Part shown: positions 44,540-55,202 of the stretch, one piece after another | Layout of the letters: each line of letters starts with the position of its first letter | How positions within the stretch are numbered: the first letter of the stretch is position 1 | NCBI GenBank assembly: GCA_033398695.1 | Contig: CM065809.1 | Span: forward strand, 178,550,501-178,614,500 | DNA length: 64,000 nucleotides | Direction of reading: 5' to 3' | DNA from: Orobanche coerulescens | Taxonomy: Eukaryota; Streptophyta; Magnoliopsida; Lamiales; Orobanchaceae | The notes under the pieces: model-generated | The model's input: only the letters and a program-made list of their open reading frames with translations | The model's database searches: none | Told to the model about the DNA's origin: nothing | Translations under genes and position numbers: made by a program

Positions 44540-45321
44540 GGGTCTGTTTGGCAGTTGCTAAATGATTTAGTGCAAAATGGTTGAGAGGACAGAATGGTTG
44601 AGAGGCTCTGTATGGTTGAGTGCAGAATGGAATTTGGTGTTGGTAACTGTTCTGAATGGTAACTCTGAATGGTAACAAATTACTATTTTACCTTTCTGTA
44701 TAAAAATAGCGATTAAAAATCCCATTTTTTTCCTCCCCATACGTACCAAAACCTCTCCTTTTTATAAATAAAAACCCTAATTTTTATAAATAATTGTGTA
44801 TAATATTTTTAAATTTAATTCATTTAAAAAAATAATAATAATTAATATTATGTATAATATTTTTAAATTTAATTCATTTAAAATAATAATAATAACAATT
44901 ATTATGTACAATATTTTTAAATTTAATTCATTTAAAATAATAATAATAATAATTATTATGTATAATATTTTTCAATTTAATTCATTTAAAATAATAATAA
45001 TTATTATTATTATGTATAATATTTTTAAATTTAATTCATTTAAAATAATAATAATATGTATAATATTTTTTAAATTAATTCATTTAGAAAATTATAATAA
45101 TAATTATGTATACTATTTTTTTATGTATATTCAGTCTAAAATAAATAATAATAATTATGAATAATAATTCTTAATTTAAGAGGGGTAAATCTGGAAATTG
45201 TTTGCCTCTGAATAATTGTTTGCCTCTGAATGGTAAAATTTTTTTGCCAAACAGCCGTAGCCTCTGAGCGATTCAGAGGTAGGCTCTTAATGGTTACATT
45301 AAGAGCCAAACAAACGGCCCC
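44540..45321. mobile_element. Tourist-like element nested in the LTR, seven internal repeat units
   Basis: It is the sibling of 40141-40857: ends GGGTCTGTTTGGCAGTTGC and AGCCAAACAAACGGCCCC, TTA at 44537-44539 and 45322-45324. The central tandem array (about 44795-45165) has seven units against five. The array is open in one frame and gives a repeated MYNIFKFNSF translation, which is not a gene. Confidence 0.9.
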
Positions 45322-45767
45322 TTAGTAATTTATTTACTTATCTTCGATTCTTTTCTTTCTGTGAAATAAATCGAGAGCTTTGTGACGGTGATTTGGGCGA
45401 TTGACCTGAGATCGGTGTTTCTGGGTGGTTTTCGGTAGAATCTGGCTGTGTGCTACGGTTCTTCTTGGTGTTTTGCTTCCGGTCCGGTTCTGGTCCCTTT
45501 TTTGGTGCTGGCCGCGGGTTCTTTTGTGTCATGGACGTGGGTTAATGAGACAAAGGACTGAGCCGGGTTGGTTTTTCCAATCAGTGTCATCACCCGACTC
45601 GTTGGTTTGCATTTTTATTCCTATTTTATTTTCAGTCATTTTTAATTCTTGCATTTTAATTAGAAGTTGTGTAAACCCTAATCCTTATCCCGTGAATTCT
45701 GTAATAGTTATATTTGTTAATTTTACTGTAATAATTCTATACCCATTTCGGACTGTTTCACTACACA

Positions 45768-46197
45768 TCCAAATTGAATTGGGATCAAAATGATAATCCT
45801 TCATGAGACTATGATGTCCTTGTCAATGCAGACATTTGTGTTTGCAGTTGAAACTAGAACCACCGTGATGTAGGATACCTGACTATTCCTCCATCATGGC
45901 TATTCTCATACGATGAGAAAAAAATTAGGAAGAGTAATTTTTTTTAATGCGATGTGTTAAATTAGGATGATTTGAATATGAAAATCAAATAAAACTTGAA
46001 ATATATGAGAAACATTGGAGGAATTCATGTTTTTACAAATATTGTTAAGATTTTTACTTTTACTTTTTTTTTTTACATTAAATTATGCATTTTTAGAAAA
46101 TAACTCCAGTTTCGACGAGAAAAATCCAGTACCAGATTCTTGAAAATAACTCCCTTTGCAGCTTGTTTATGTTCTTGCTCATTTTCTCTCAACTTTA
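45768..46197. other. Intergenic stretch
   Basis: This lies between two LTRs and is presumably the host DNA into which both inserted. I find no supported gene. Short exon-like text near 45830-45900 could not be confirmed. Confidence 0.35.
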
Positions 46198-46231
46198 TGT
46201 AGGAATTATTTCCTAAAATATAGGAAAGAAC

Positions 46232-46575
46232 AGTATTGGGCCGCGACACATTCCTGCCGAACCGCGGCCCCCGTCGAAATGGCTGGAAGGCCTAACTAAC
46301 TGTACTCTGGACCGCGGCCCCCTGCCGATCACACCCCCTGCCGAGCGATCCCTACCGATCGCCCCTACCGATCGGCACCTGCCGACCCAACTGTACTCTG
46401 GGCCGCGGCACTCTCCTGTCGGGCCGCGGCCCCTGCCGATATACCTGGGCAGACTTTTGAGTGAGGACCGCGGCACATCTCGGCCGGGCCGCGGCACACT
46501 CAAACTCCTTTCTAACGTGGAGTAGGCTGTACTCCGGGCCGCGGCACACTGTGGCTGGGACGCGGCCCCCGAAGT
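46232..46575. promoter_or_regulatory. Array of nine CCGCGG-type palindromes in the solo LTR
   Basis: GGGCCGCGGCAC, GACCGCGGCCCC and close variants occur nine times, several preceded by CTGTACTC(T/C)GG. Between them are CTGCCGATC and CTACCGATC repeats. GC content is far above the neighbouring DNA. A regulatory or methylation role is an inference. Confidence 0.6.
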
Positions 46576-46676
46576 CAACAAGGCTGGATTTCTTCTTTTT
46601 CAGCCGGTTTCCTGCGGGATTCTTCAACACTTTACCTACATCATTCTGAGAGCAGCAAGAGATAGATAGAGAGAGA

Positions 46677-47298
46677 TAGGGTTGTAAACGAACAGAGCTA
46701 TTCGCGAACAAAGCTCGGCTCAGCTCGTTAAGGGCTCGGTTCGGCTCGGTTCGTTAAGAACTCGAGCTCGAGCTCGAACACAAAAATATGTGCGTTAAGA
46801 AAACGAGCTCGAGCCGAGCTTGGGCATGTACGGCTTGAGCTCGGCTCGAGATCGGCTCGAGCTCGATTCAGCTCGTTAAGCTCGATTAATAAATATATTT
46901 TTAAATTTATTTTAATAATATTTATATATTACATTATAGATTAATAATTTTTTAAATAATTTTCATATATTAAAATATTAATTTTTATATATATTTAAAA
47001 AAATATATAATTTTTAATGATTATTTTAAAATATTTATTTTAAATAATTCAAATATATTATTTAAATAATTTAAAAATATATAATTATTCGCGAATAGCT
47101 CGAGCTAGGCTCGAGCTCGACTCGGCTCGAGTTGTTCGCGAACAGCTCGAGTTCGACTCGTTTTATTAACGAGCTCGAGCTCAAACACATTTTTTGTGCG
47201 ATAACAAAGCTCCGCTCGGCTCGGCTCGTCAGGGAAAAAAATTGAGCTCTGTTCGTTTAGGTCAAAGCTCGGCTCGGCTCGGTTCGTTTACAGCCCTA
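46677..47298. mobile_element. hAT MITE (622 bp) with GCTCGGCTCG-rich ends, nested in the solo LTR
   Basis: The termini TAGGGTTGTAAACGAAC and GTTCGTTTACAGCCCTA are near-perfect inverted repeats, with an 8-bp GAGAGAGA on each side (46669-46676 and 47299-47306). Subterminal GAGCTCGAGC and GCTCGGCTCG repeats flank an AT-rich core. Because the target is a GA run, the duplication length could be larger. Confidence 0.88.
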
Positions 47299-47954
47299 GA
47301 GAGAGAAACAAGAGAGAGAAATACATTTCTTCAATTTTCCGGAGATTTATCGGTTGGTTCGTCGTGATATTTTGACAAGAGCTTAGTAGCTATTCGGCAA
47401 ATCTTTTCACCGCTGTAGATCGAGATTTTGAGTCCGGAAGTTCGGGTATTTCGTTAGCTTTTTGTGTAAGCTATTTACGGTATTTTCTTTTCTCGATCTT
47501 GTTGTTATTGTGTATTCCAAATATTTGAATTTTGAAGAACATTTATTACCAAGTATTTGACGATTGGTGTATACCCCTAGTTTGTATTAGGGACGATTGT
47601 GTATTGTGTGTATTGGTGATAGTGGATTTAAGCGGCTTCGGTCCCGTGGTTTTTATTCTCGTCTTGAGGGGTTTTCCACGCTAAAATACCGTGTCTCGTA
47701 TTTATTATTTTTCGGATATCATTTGTATTATTTTTGTCGAGTTGTAATTGTTCTTTCTCTTTCAGAACTATGAAGTTGCAATTGAAGATTGAGAATTTGT
47801 CAAACGAGGTTCCGCATTTTTCGTTGTGACGTGACGTTAGTCGTATTTTTCCCAACACCTTAATCTGGTTTGCCACTTTCTTGATTAAATAAATCCCTTG
47901 TCAAAATTTTCTTAATTTTCTAGTTTTCTTAACCCAAAAAAAAAAAAAAAAAAA

Positions 47955-49078
47955 ATGTGGGATTCAGAAACAAAATCAATTGGAGGACAAGATTATGGAA
48001 ATGGAGTTAAAACTGATGATTTTGAGCAACGAGGCCGATGCTGGTATGTTTTTTAAACTTTTCTCAATCTACACGACACAAAAAACTTGTATAGACAATC
48101 AGACGGTCACACATTGATACTTTTCAATTTTAGAATCAATTTACCATTTCTAATACTGGAAAACTATCGTTTTTTTAAGGGTGGGCATGGGACGGGATGG
48201 GACGGGCCTGAGGTCATCCCACGTCCCATCCCGTGTTATAACAAGCGGAACGGGACGGGACGGGACGGAATTGGTGAATTCAAAATTTCATCCCGCACGG
48301 GCCTTATCCCGGTTGGGACGAGACGGAACGGGACGGGACAGGTTTAGTCCCGCATAAAAAAGTTCAAAATATAAATTAGAAAAAAGTATGAAAATCTATA
48401 ATTTTATACATCTAAATTCGGGATAAATATCCAACAGACTAATTTAATAGCCTAAATTAAACTTTTAAAATAACAATTATTAACATTGAATAGAACATAT
48501 CCATTTTTTTTGAAAAAATATCAGTTATTAACTTTATATTGGTTGATTAGGTTTGTGTATAATTATAAAATATAGATAGTAAAAAATAAAAATAGTTTAT
48601 TATTAAAAATTAATTAAAAAGGGGTTACAAATAATAAAAATATATGGTTTTAAAAGGGTTAAAAACTTAGCGGGACGGGATGGGCCTTACGGGCCTCAGA
48701 TTTTTTGTCCCGTGTCCCGTCCCGTAGTTACTCTAATGGGATGGGACGGGACGGGCCTAGTGTTTTTAATTTTGGATCCCATCCCATCCCGGGTAATTTT
48801 GGGACGGGACCGGGACGGGATCGGGATTTTGAATTTTTATGCCCACCCCTAGTTTTTTTATATTGAAAAGTATCATCGTCGGACTATCATGCGTGCCTCA
48901 ATCTTTGTTATCAATTTAGTAATTATATGTTGCAATTTCAATGGGAACTTTAAGACCTACTTAAATAAATAAGAATGTGGTAATGTGTGTTATGTTTTCT
49001 GTAAATAGGTATGTTGCAACTGATATTCCAATTGATCTTTTAGTCCAGATTGGAGGTGTCGGTTTCCATTTACACAAG
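47955..49078 (+). pseudogene. First two exons of a BTB/NPH3-family gene, truncated
   Basis: Exon 1 (47955-48043) begins MWDSETKSIG and ends DDFEQRGRCW; exon 2 (49009-49078) encodes YVATDIPIDLLVQIGGVGFHLHK. The GT-AG intron joins them in phase across a split Trp codon, 53 codons in all. The block (Y)VATDxPxDLLVQIGxVxFHLHK is the start of the BTB domain of plant NPH3/RPT2-like proteins (SETH6-like), which serve as CUL3 substrate adaptors. The expected next exon (a YPMLSRSG-type block) and the NPH3 domain are not found before 50 kb. The intron is invaded by a hAT (48176-48851), and a solo LTR ends 97 bp before the ATG. It is a gene fragment or a gene broken by deletion; an extremely long intron 2 reaching past the window is less likely. 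Confidence 0.65.
48176..48851. mobile_element. hAT MITE with GGGACGGGAC-rich ends, copy 2
   Basis: This matches 9739-10411 over its whole length with few differences. The ends are (T)AAGGGTGGGCAT and TGCCCACCCCTA, and GTTTTTTT flanks on both sides (48169-48176 and 48852-48859), so the first base overlaps the duplication. Confidence 0.9.
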
Positions 49079-49189
49079 GTCGGTTCAACTTTTAAAACTC
49101 TTACTATATTACCAATGAAACAAAATATTCTTTAATTTGTAATAATCATATAATGGCATTAATTGATGACGATTTTTTTTTATTATTAA

Positions 49190-49335
49190 TGAGCTGAGTA
49201 TTAAATGAACTTGAACTCGAGCTTGATATCTACTTGAGTAGCTCGAGCTCGATTCGATTACCTAGAGTCGGTTTTGATCTTCTTGCTAGTCAATCACGAA
49301 TAGCGTGTCTCGGCTCACTTACACCCCTACCACAG
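49190..49335. repeat. Fragment of a GCTCGAGC-type hAT
   Basis: Phrases GAACTCGAGC, TAGCTCGAGCTCGATT and the end TCTCGGCTCACTTACACCCCTA match one end of the TAGGG(T/C)TGTAA families at 28757 and 46677. The other end is missing. Confidence 0.5.
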
Positions 49336-49539
49336 AGTAATGATTATAAGATTTATGAAAGAATGAGGATTTATATACAATAAAATGGTTTTGACACTTA
49401 TCAACGAGTCACTCTCTTTTAATTAATCTACCATCTTCGACCTTCTGGTTAAGTATAAACACTAGCAATTCCTGATTCTCAACTAATTTCTTCTTCTGCG
49501 ACGATAAGTCAGTTCTTCTATAAGTACAACCCCCCTCCC

Positions 49540-50150
49540 CCCTTGTCAGGCACACCCGACACTAGTAGAGCACGAAAGAAAGGCTCTTCCGCGTAATGAA
49601 CCGCCAGAAACTCTCGATCGACGCATGCATGCCGCCCACAATGAACGCCTGCCACCCCGAAGTTCGAACTTGAAACCGTGAAAACTAAGTATTTGGAACT
49701 CCAGCGTGAAATGGAGACTCTACAGAGACAGTTGATAAGGCGACGTGGCCGAAACCGACGTCCGCATGGGCAGTGGCGTATTGAGAAATAAAATTTATGA
49801 TGGGCTGGGCCAAAATTTAATTAGGGCTGAGCTATGTATTTTTTTTTAATTTATTATTTTATTAACTAAAAAAATGACTTTTTCAAAATTAAGATGAGGC
49901 CCGCCTCAATCTTTGAGGTAGCTCCGCCCCTGCCGCATGGGCCACCGGATGGAAAAAGCTAAGCAAGCTCAAGAAGATGAATGAGAACAATGATGTGGGA
50001 TGTCATCAGGTGCCGGACGCGGATGTGGTTCGAAAGTGTTCGAGGAGGTGGAGCAATTCGATTTCTTGAAGGAAAGATCGACTGATGATTGTGATAAACA
50101 TGGATATAACGAACAAATAGCAACAGAAAGGGATGCGTAACCAGTTGTCT
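49540..50150 (+). pseudogene. Possible Ty3/gypsy gag-leader remnant
   Basis: Weak coding text such as KYLELQREMETLQRQL followed by RRRGRNRRPHG is broken by stops. It recalls the N-terminal gag region of Tat/Athila-like gypsy elements (compare MQRQLDEMKALFDTG at 57027). A 162-bp hAT sits inside. The family call is tentative. Confidence 0.3.
49771..49932. mobile_element. Short hAT MITE (162 bp)
   Basis: Ends CAGTGGCGTATTGAG and GTAGCTCCGCCCCTG with CCGCATGGG (8-9 bp) on each side (49762-49770 and 49933-49941). Confidence 0.85.
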
Positions 50151-50999
50151 TAATTAGCTAGCAGGATGAAGTGATAGGTGATTAAGGATGATCACCAATA
50201 CAAACAAACATCTTATCCGTACCCCATATCATCACTAATCAGTCATGTGTTAAAATTAGTACTCTCATAATCTACACTTGTTTTCACTTTTATTTGATGT
50301 TTAGATGAGGACGACTAAAAGGACGAACATAGATGGAAGTAGGGTTAATCGATCGAAAGAGTTAATATACCTCCTTTGTGATCCTTGTTAACAAAACTAG
50401 CTGATAAGGTAGTTAGTAGCCGATTAGTTAGTTGATAACCTAACTGATAAGCTAGTTGATTTTAATGCGTGTATTTAGCATATTAGCTGATAATTTATTT
50501 GGTATATTTTGTAAAATAACATAAAAAGGTATTACTCTTTTTTTTTCTTAACTTTCTCATGATATTATTACACTAACTTTTTAAATAAAAATACATGACA
50601 TTTTTTTAATAATTTTAATATATACTCACTCTAAATTACATGTATGTACTATTCACCGTAACTTTATCAAAGTCATTAAAAATTATCAAAAATTGAAAAA
50701 ACTATTGTTGAGTATTCGAACTTGATAAGATAAAAAAAATTGTTAATGGTTGTATAAAATTGCGCCAAGAAAATTGAGCGGAATGGATCGAACTGTAACG
50801 ACAGATATAAAGAGGAATAGTAATGATTGGTTTCTTTTTAATAAGCTAACTTTACTAGCTTATCAATCAGCTGGCTTATAAACTGGCTGATTTGAGAAGT
50901 TTGGCATTCATGTAACAAGCTTATTTTCGATCAATGATCAAATAAGCTCATGAAGTTTATAAGCTAGCAGATAAGGTAGTGCTAAATACATCAAATGTC
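50151..50999. other. Intergenic stretch with dispersed MITE-like phrases
   Basis: AGCTGATAAGGTAGTTAG (50399-50416) and TTATCAATCAGCTGGCTTAT (50861-50880) could be ends of one MITE of about 600 bp, but they do not align cleanly and no target duplication was found. Confidence 0.35.
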
Positions 51000-51650
51000 T
51001 AGAGTACTTGAAAGAAGAAGAAGAAGAAGAAGAAGACGATGACTTTTGGGATGTGATGAGTTGTGCTACCGGTTATATGTATTTGTATTTTTTGAATCAT
51101 ATAAGAACCATGCATGACTTCTTATTTAACCGGAGAATAGTGGATGAATGAATTATTGGACGATTATGAAAAATAGTGATTTTAACGCCTTTAGGATGAA
51201 CAAAAATACTTTTCGCCAATTATATAAGAATTTGGAAAAAAAAAATGGTTTGAGGCCTTCAAGTAGATATCAATTTTAGAGAAAATGGGTTTATTTGTAT
51301 ATGTACTCAGTAAAGATGCTTATATAGAGATGAAAACTGCTAAATGTACACATAATGTGTACACATATGCGTACACACATGCATCTCATCCATCCATTTA
51401 ATGTGGTCCCACAATAAATGAATGGGTCCCACATTAAATGGATGGATGAGATGCATGTGTGTACAAATATGTGTACACATATATGTATATGTAGCATTAC
51501 TCTATTGAGATACTCGAGCGTTTTCAATACTCCGTCGAGACTGTGAGTAGAAATTTCAAGCAAGTTTTGAATGCTATGAATAGCTTTTCAAAGGACATAC
51601 TACAAATGTCTTAGCGGCATGTGATTTTGATTTTGCTTTTCACATCTGGG
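51000..51650 (+). pseudogene. PIF/Harbinger transposase (HARBI1-like) N-terminal pseudogene
   Basis: An acidic run (KEEEEEEDDDFW), then NHIRTMHDF, LFNRRIVDE, a frame change, ELLDDYEK, stop, SDFNAFRMNKNTFRQLYKNLEK, GLRPSSRY, LEKMGLFVYVLSKD and, beyond an inserted MITE, SIEILERFQYSVETVSRNFK with QVLNAMNSFSKDI. This order (CxxxFRM...F..L...L, then EK.G.F...L, then RFQ.S.ETVSR.F..VL) is the N-terminal helical domain that precedes the DDE_4 catalytic domain of plant Harbinger-like transposases. The catalytic domain is absent, cut off before the copia LTR near 51727. Stops and frameshifts show it is dead. Confidence 0.75.
51338..51496. mobile_element. Foldback MITE (about 159 bp) inside the Harbinger pseudogene
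   Basis: The two arms are near-perfect inverted copies sharing ACACATGCATCTCATCCATC and its complement, with a loop around 51414. The ends TGCTAAATGTACAC and GTATATGTAGCA interrupt the transposase text between SKDAY and SIEIL. Confidence 0.75.
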
Positions 51651-51726
51651 GAGGGATCAGCCCATGAATCTAGTATTTTTCTTGATACAATCAACACTCC
51701 AACTCTATCGGAAGGCGCCAAAAGGT

Positions 51727-52822
51727 ATTGGATATAAAACACAGCAAAAACGAATTAGTATAATATTTTAAATTCGATTTTATATACTAACCAACATAAA
51801 TAGCAGATCTATTTAGACCTGTCAATTAATTAATTAAACAGATTAATAAGCAATTTAAATACACCTATTTACGCAGTACAATTGATAATTCATACATTTG
51901 ACGCGAAGTGGTAGTATTATTCCTTTAAGGTCGATCGAAATCTCCTCCTTGCTCCAAGTTGATCTTGTATTTCTACCTTTTAGCTCTTCTAGAGTATATC
52001 ACACCTAAGATTCAGATGCTCTGTCGGCAACAATCTACCGTTTCAAACTTGGACTGCAGTACAGGGTGACACGGCCGAAACTTGATCTTCAGGAATTACC
52101 TCACAAATTTTCTCTCTATTTTTCTTGAATATTTGTGTATTTAGAAAAATATTGTGTTAACTAAATTATGGAATCCAAGACACAAGTCAAGATCCACAAT
52201 TAGACACAAAGTAGAGAGAAATCGAAAATTCTTGTTCAATGAAGGATGAAAATCTGCCAACCCCTTTGTCCTATTTATAGGTGTTATTGGCTACTCTAGG
52301 AACCTTAAGGGGATAAGGTAAGGACTCCCAATAGATCTCATCTTACCATATTAGGAATCTTCTTAATATTATGAGTCTATTAATATCAACTTAGTCCACT
52401 AAATAGTTGATATTGCACTTCCTACCAAAATCCCAAATTACGAAATTGGGCTCCTTTTTGAATTAATTATTTTTCGTGTTTAAGATATCCCATGTCCATA
52501 TATTAATTTAAGCTACTGACAGCTTTTAATTAATTAATATATTATACATGACCATACCACTCGACATTTATTATTATATCGGAAAATTAATTCCACCTGC
52601 AGGGTTTAATATAATAATCCTTTCGAGTGCCTCAAGGGACATGATCAACCCGACTGGTCGGGACACAATTTCTAGCTATAATATTAATTATTATATAAAT
52701 AATAATATTGCGAAAAATATTGAGCATATTGAGTCCATCATTGTGGTTCTCACCCATGATAAATCAAAGAAATAATATTAAATATATAATTAAATATTAA
52801 TTACTATAATTAAGAAATAATA
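51727..52822 (-). repeat. Probable 3' LTR of a minus-strand copia, right part eroded
   Basis: On the plus strand it starts TATTGGATATAAAACACAGC, a mutated form of the TGTTGG...AAAACGCA beginning also seen at 61342. On the minus strand CACCTATAAATAGGAC (about 52270-52285) is a good TATA box. The copia RNase H at 52823 runs straight into AT-rich DNA without a polypurine tract, so the junction between pol and LTR has been deleted. Confidence 0.45.
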
Positions 52823-55202
52823 ATTGCCCGAGATGTACGTTCTTCTTACAGTCAGTACAGAAGAATCTATCTCACCAAAATCCTTTAGGAAGTACTTGAG
52901 CCATACCGCCTCTCTAGCTTCCTCTGAGGCCGCTACATACTCGGCTTACATGGTAGAGTCTGCTATGCATTTCTGCTTCACATTCCTCCAACTAATGGCC
53001 CCACCTCCCAAAGTGAAAATATATCCGGAAGTTGATTTCGACTTTTCTTTGTCCGAACTAAAATGTGAGTCAGTGTAACCCAAAAGACAAAGTGTATCCG
53101 ATTGATATGCTCCATAGTCATTCTCAGGTACTTGAGTATACGCTTGACAACAATCTAATGTCCCAGTCCTGGGTTCGACTGATATCATTCCACCATGCCT
53201 ACAGCATGACAGATATCAGGTCTAGTTCAAAGCATAACATACATGAGGCTTCCCACAGCCGAAGCATAAGGGACCAGCTTCATGTCATCTATCTCCTTCT
53301 GTGTCCTAGGACATGTAACCTTAGATAGCTGAATTCCTTGTCTGTAAGGTAACAAACCTTTCTTAGAATTCTCCATGCTAAACCACTTTAGTACCGTATC
53401 GATATAGGATGCCTGAGATAAGCACAACATCCTTTTCTTGCGATCTCGAAAGATCCTAATACCAAGGATGTGTCCAGCTTCTCCCAAATTATTCATATCG
53501 AATTGCTCAGATAGCCATACCCTTACGTCTGATAATACATTCACATTATTTCCAGTTGGAAGAATCTCATCTACGTATAGTACAAGAAACACTAACACGT
53601 TTCCATCACACTTTTTGTATACACAAACCTCACTAGGACATTGTACAAAACCATACGACTAGATGACCTCATCAAATCACATGTTCCAAGACCTTGATGC
53701 TTGCTTAAGACCATAAATGGCTCTCTTAAGCTTGTACACTAAGTGTTCCTCTCCTTCAGCAATAAGTCCCTCAGATTGGCGCATATAGATTTCCTTGTCA
53801 AGACTCCCGTTCAAGAACGCAGTCTTGACATCCATCTACCAAATCTCCATATCCAAATGCGCTGCTATAGCTAAGAGAATCTGGATCGATTTAAGCATGG
53901 CTACCGACGAAAAGGTCTCATCGTAGTCGATGCCCTCCTTCTGAGTGTAACCTTTCACAACAAGCCTTGCCTTGAAGGTTTCAACCTTCCCTTTCGATCC
54001 TCTCTTACGCTTGTAGACCCACTTACTTCCAATGGGTTTTACCCCATTGGGTAGCTCTACTAGCTCCCACACTTGATTAGAATCCATAGATCCCATTTCG
54101 GATTCCATTGCTGTTTGTCAGGATTCAGCATCCTTGTCTTGAACTGCCTCCCTATACTTCCATGGATCCGTTTCATCCTGGTACGGGAAGTGGTCCGAAG
54201 ACGCTCCCACGCCAATGAAATGATCAGGTTGACGAACAACCCTCCCACTACGATGAGGTGTGTCCTTAGTTTGCGTATCCACAATAGTGTCAATATGTGG
54301 TACACTAGGTATTTGTACAATTGGTATTGTTGAAATCTCGTCCCTAAGTTCCTCTAGAACGACCTCACTCTTAAGCTTGTGACTTATTACATAGTCCTCC
54401 TCTAAGAATCGGGCATTGGTGCTAACAATGACCTTCTGATCTTTAGGATTGTAGAATAAGCCACTTTTCGTTCCCTTCGGATATCCTACAAACACTCGTA
54501 CTTCTGTACGAGATTCCAACTTATCAGCTTTCTTATTCAGCACGTGTACTGGTGAATCCCAAATTCGAACATGTCCCAAACTGGGCTTGCGCCCATTCTA
54601 CAGTTATGTGGGTGTTTTTGGAACTGTTTTCGACGGCACCAAGTTTAGAATGTATGCCGCTGTTTCCAAGGCGTATCCCCAAGACGAAATAGGCAAATCA
54701 GAATTACTCATCATTGATCGAATCATCTCTAATAAAGTACGCTTCCTTCGTTCAGCAACACCATTTTGTTGTGGTGTACCAGGCCTAGTGAGCTGGGAAG
54801 TAATCCCCTCATGTGCCAAGAAATCCAAAAACTCTCCACTAAGGTATTTTCCACCACGATCATATCGTAATGACTTGATACTCTGTCCATGATGCTTCTC
54901 CGTTTTAGCCTTGAATTCTTTGAATTTATCAAAAGATTCACACTTACGTCGCATCAAATAGACGTATCCATATCTCGAATAATCATTTATAAACGTGATG
55001 AAGTATTCAAAACCACCCCTAGCCTGGATGTTCAATGGACCACATACAATCGGTATGAACCAACTCCAACACATTTTGTGCACGATTTACGTTGCTTTGG
55101 AAAGCCCTTTTAGTCATTTTACCTTCTAGACATGATTCGCAAATTGGAAATGACTCAACTTGGAGTGAATCCAATGGGCCATCTCTCACCAATCTTTGAA
55201 TC
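52823..55202 (-). pseudogene. pol: Ty1/copia pol remnant on the minus strand
   Basis: Read leftwards from 55202: a GAG-pre-integrase piece (LQVESFPICESCLEGKMTKR), the integrase core (FINDYSRYGYVYLM, GTPQQNGVAERRKRTLL, with D of YDRGG and E of VAERR kept), the integrase C-terminal part (VFVGYPKGTKSG), RVT_2 ([40 protein letters not shown]), and RNase H (YTDSHFSSDKEKSKSTSGYI, REAVWLKYFLKDFGE) which breaks off at about 52823. There are stops and frame changes near 54600, 54110, 53835, 53650 and 53220. The RT catalytic YVDD is YVDE (about 53570). A gypsy LTR starts at 55203, splitting the pre-integrase domain. Confidence 0.85.

Larger units (their letters stand above)
43763..45767 (+). repeat. 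Copia LTR enlarged by two DNA transposons
   Basis: It begins TGTTGGGTTATGTGGGCC after a polypurine tract and ends TTTCACTACACA. Removing the nested hAT (43956-44323) and Tourist element (44540-45321) with their duplications leaves about 840 bp, close to the 910-bp sibling at 6250-7159. A TATA-like TTATATAC lies at 43941-43948, beside the hAT insertion. Confidence 0.75.
46198..47857 (+). repeat. Probable solo LTR with a nested hAT
   Basis: It begins TGTAGGAATTATTTCC and ends GTATTTTTCCCAACA, with CTTTA before the start against CCTTA after the end (one mismatch in five). Excluding the hAT (46677-47298) it is about 1,030 bp. The left third carries nine CCGCGG-type motifs. No polypurine tract, primer site or coding flanks it, hence a solo LTR. 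The left boundary is less certain than the right. Confidence 0.55.

Noticed and set aside
44796..45164. Open frame with repeated MYNIFKFNSF peptide
   Set aside because: It is the translation of the AT-rich tandem array inside a Tourist element; each unit is 50-odd bp of AATAAT and TTTAAATTTAA, with no codon bias or homologue.
46213..46711. Minus-strand frames of 119-122 codons
   Set aside because: They overlap the CCGCGG palindrome array of the solo LTR; high GC removes stops by chance.
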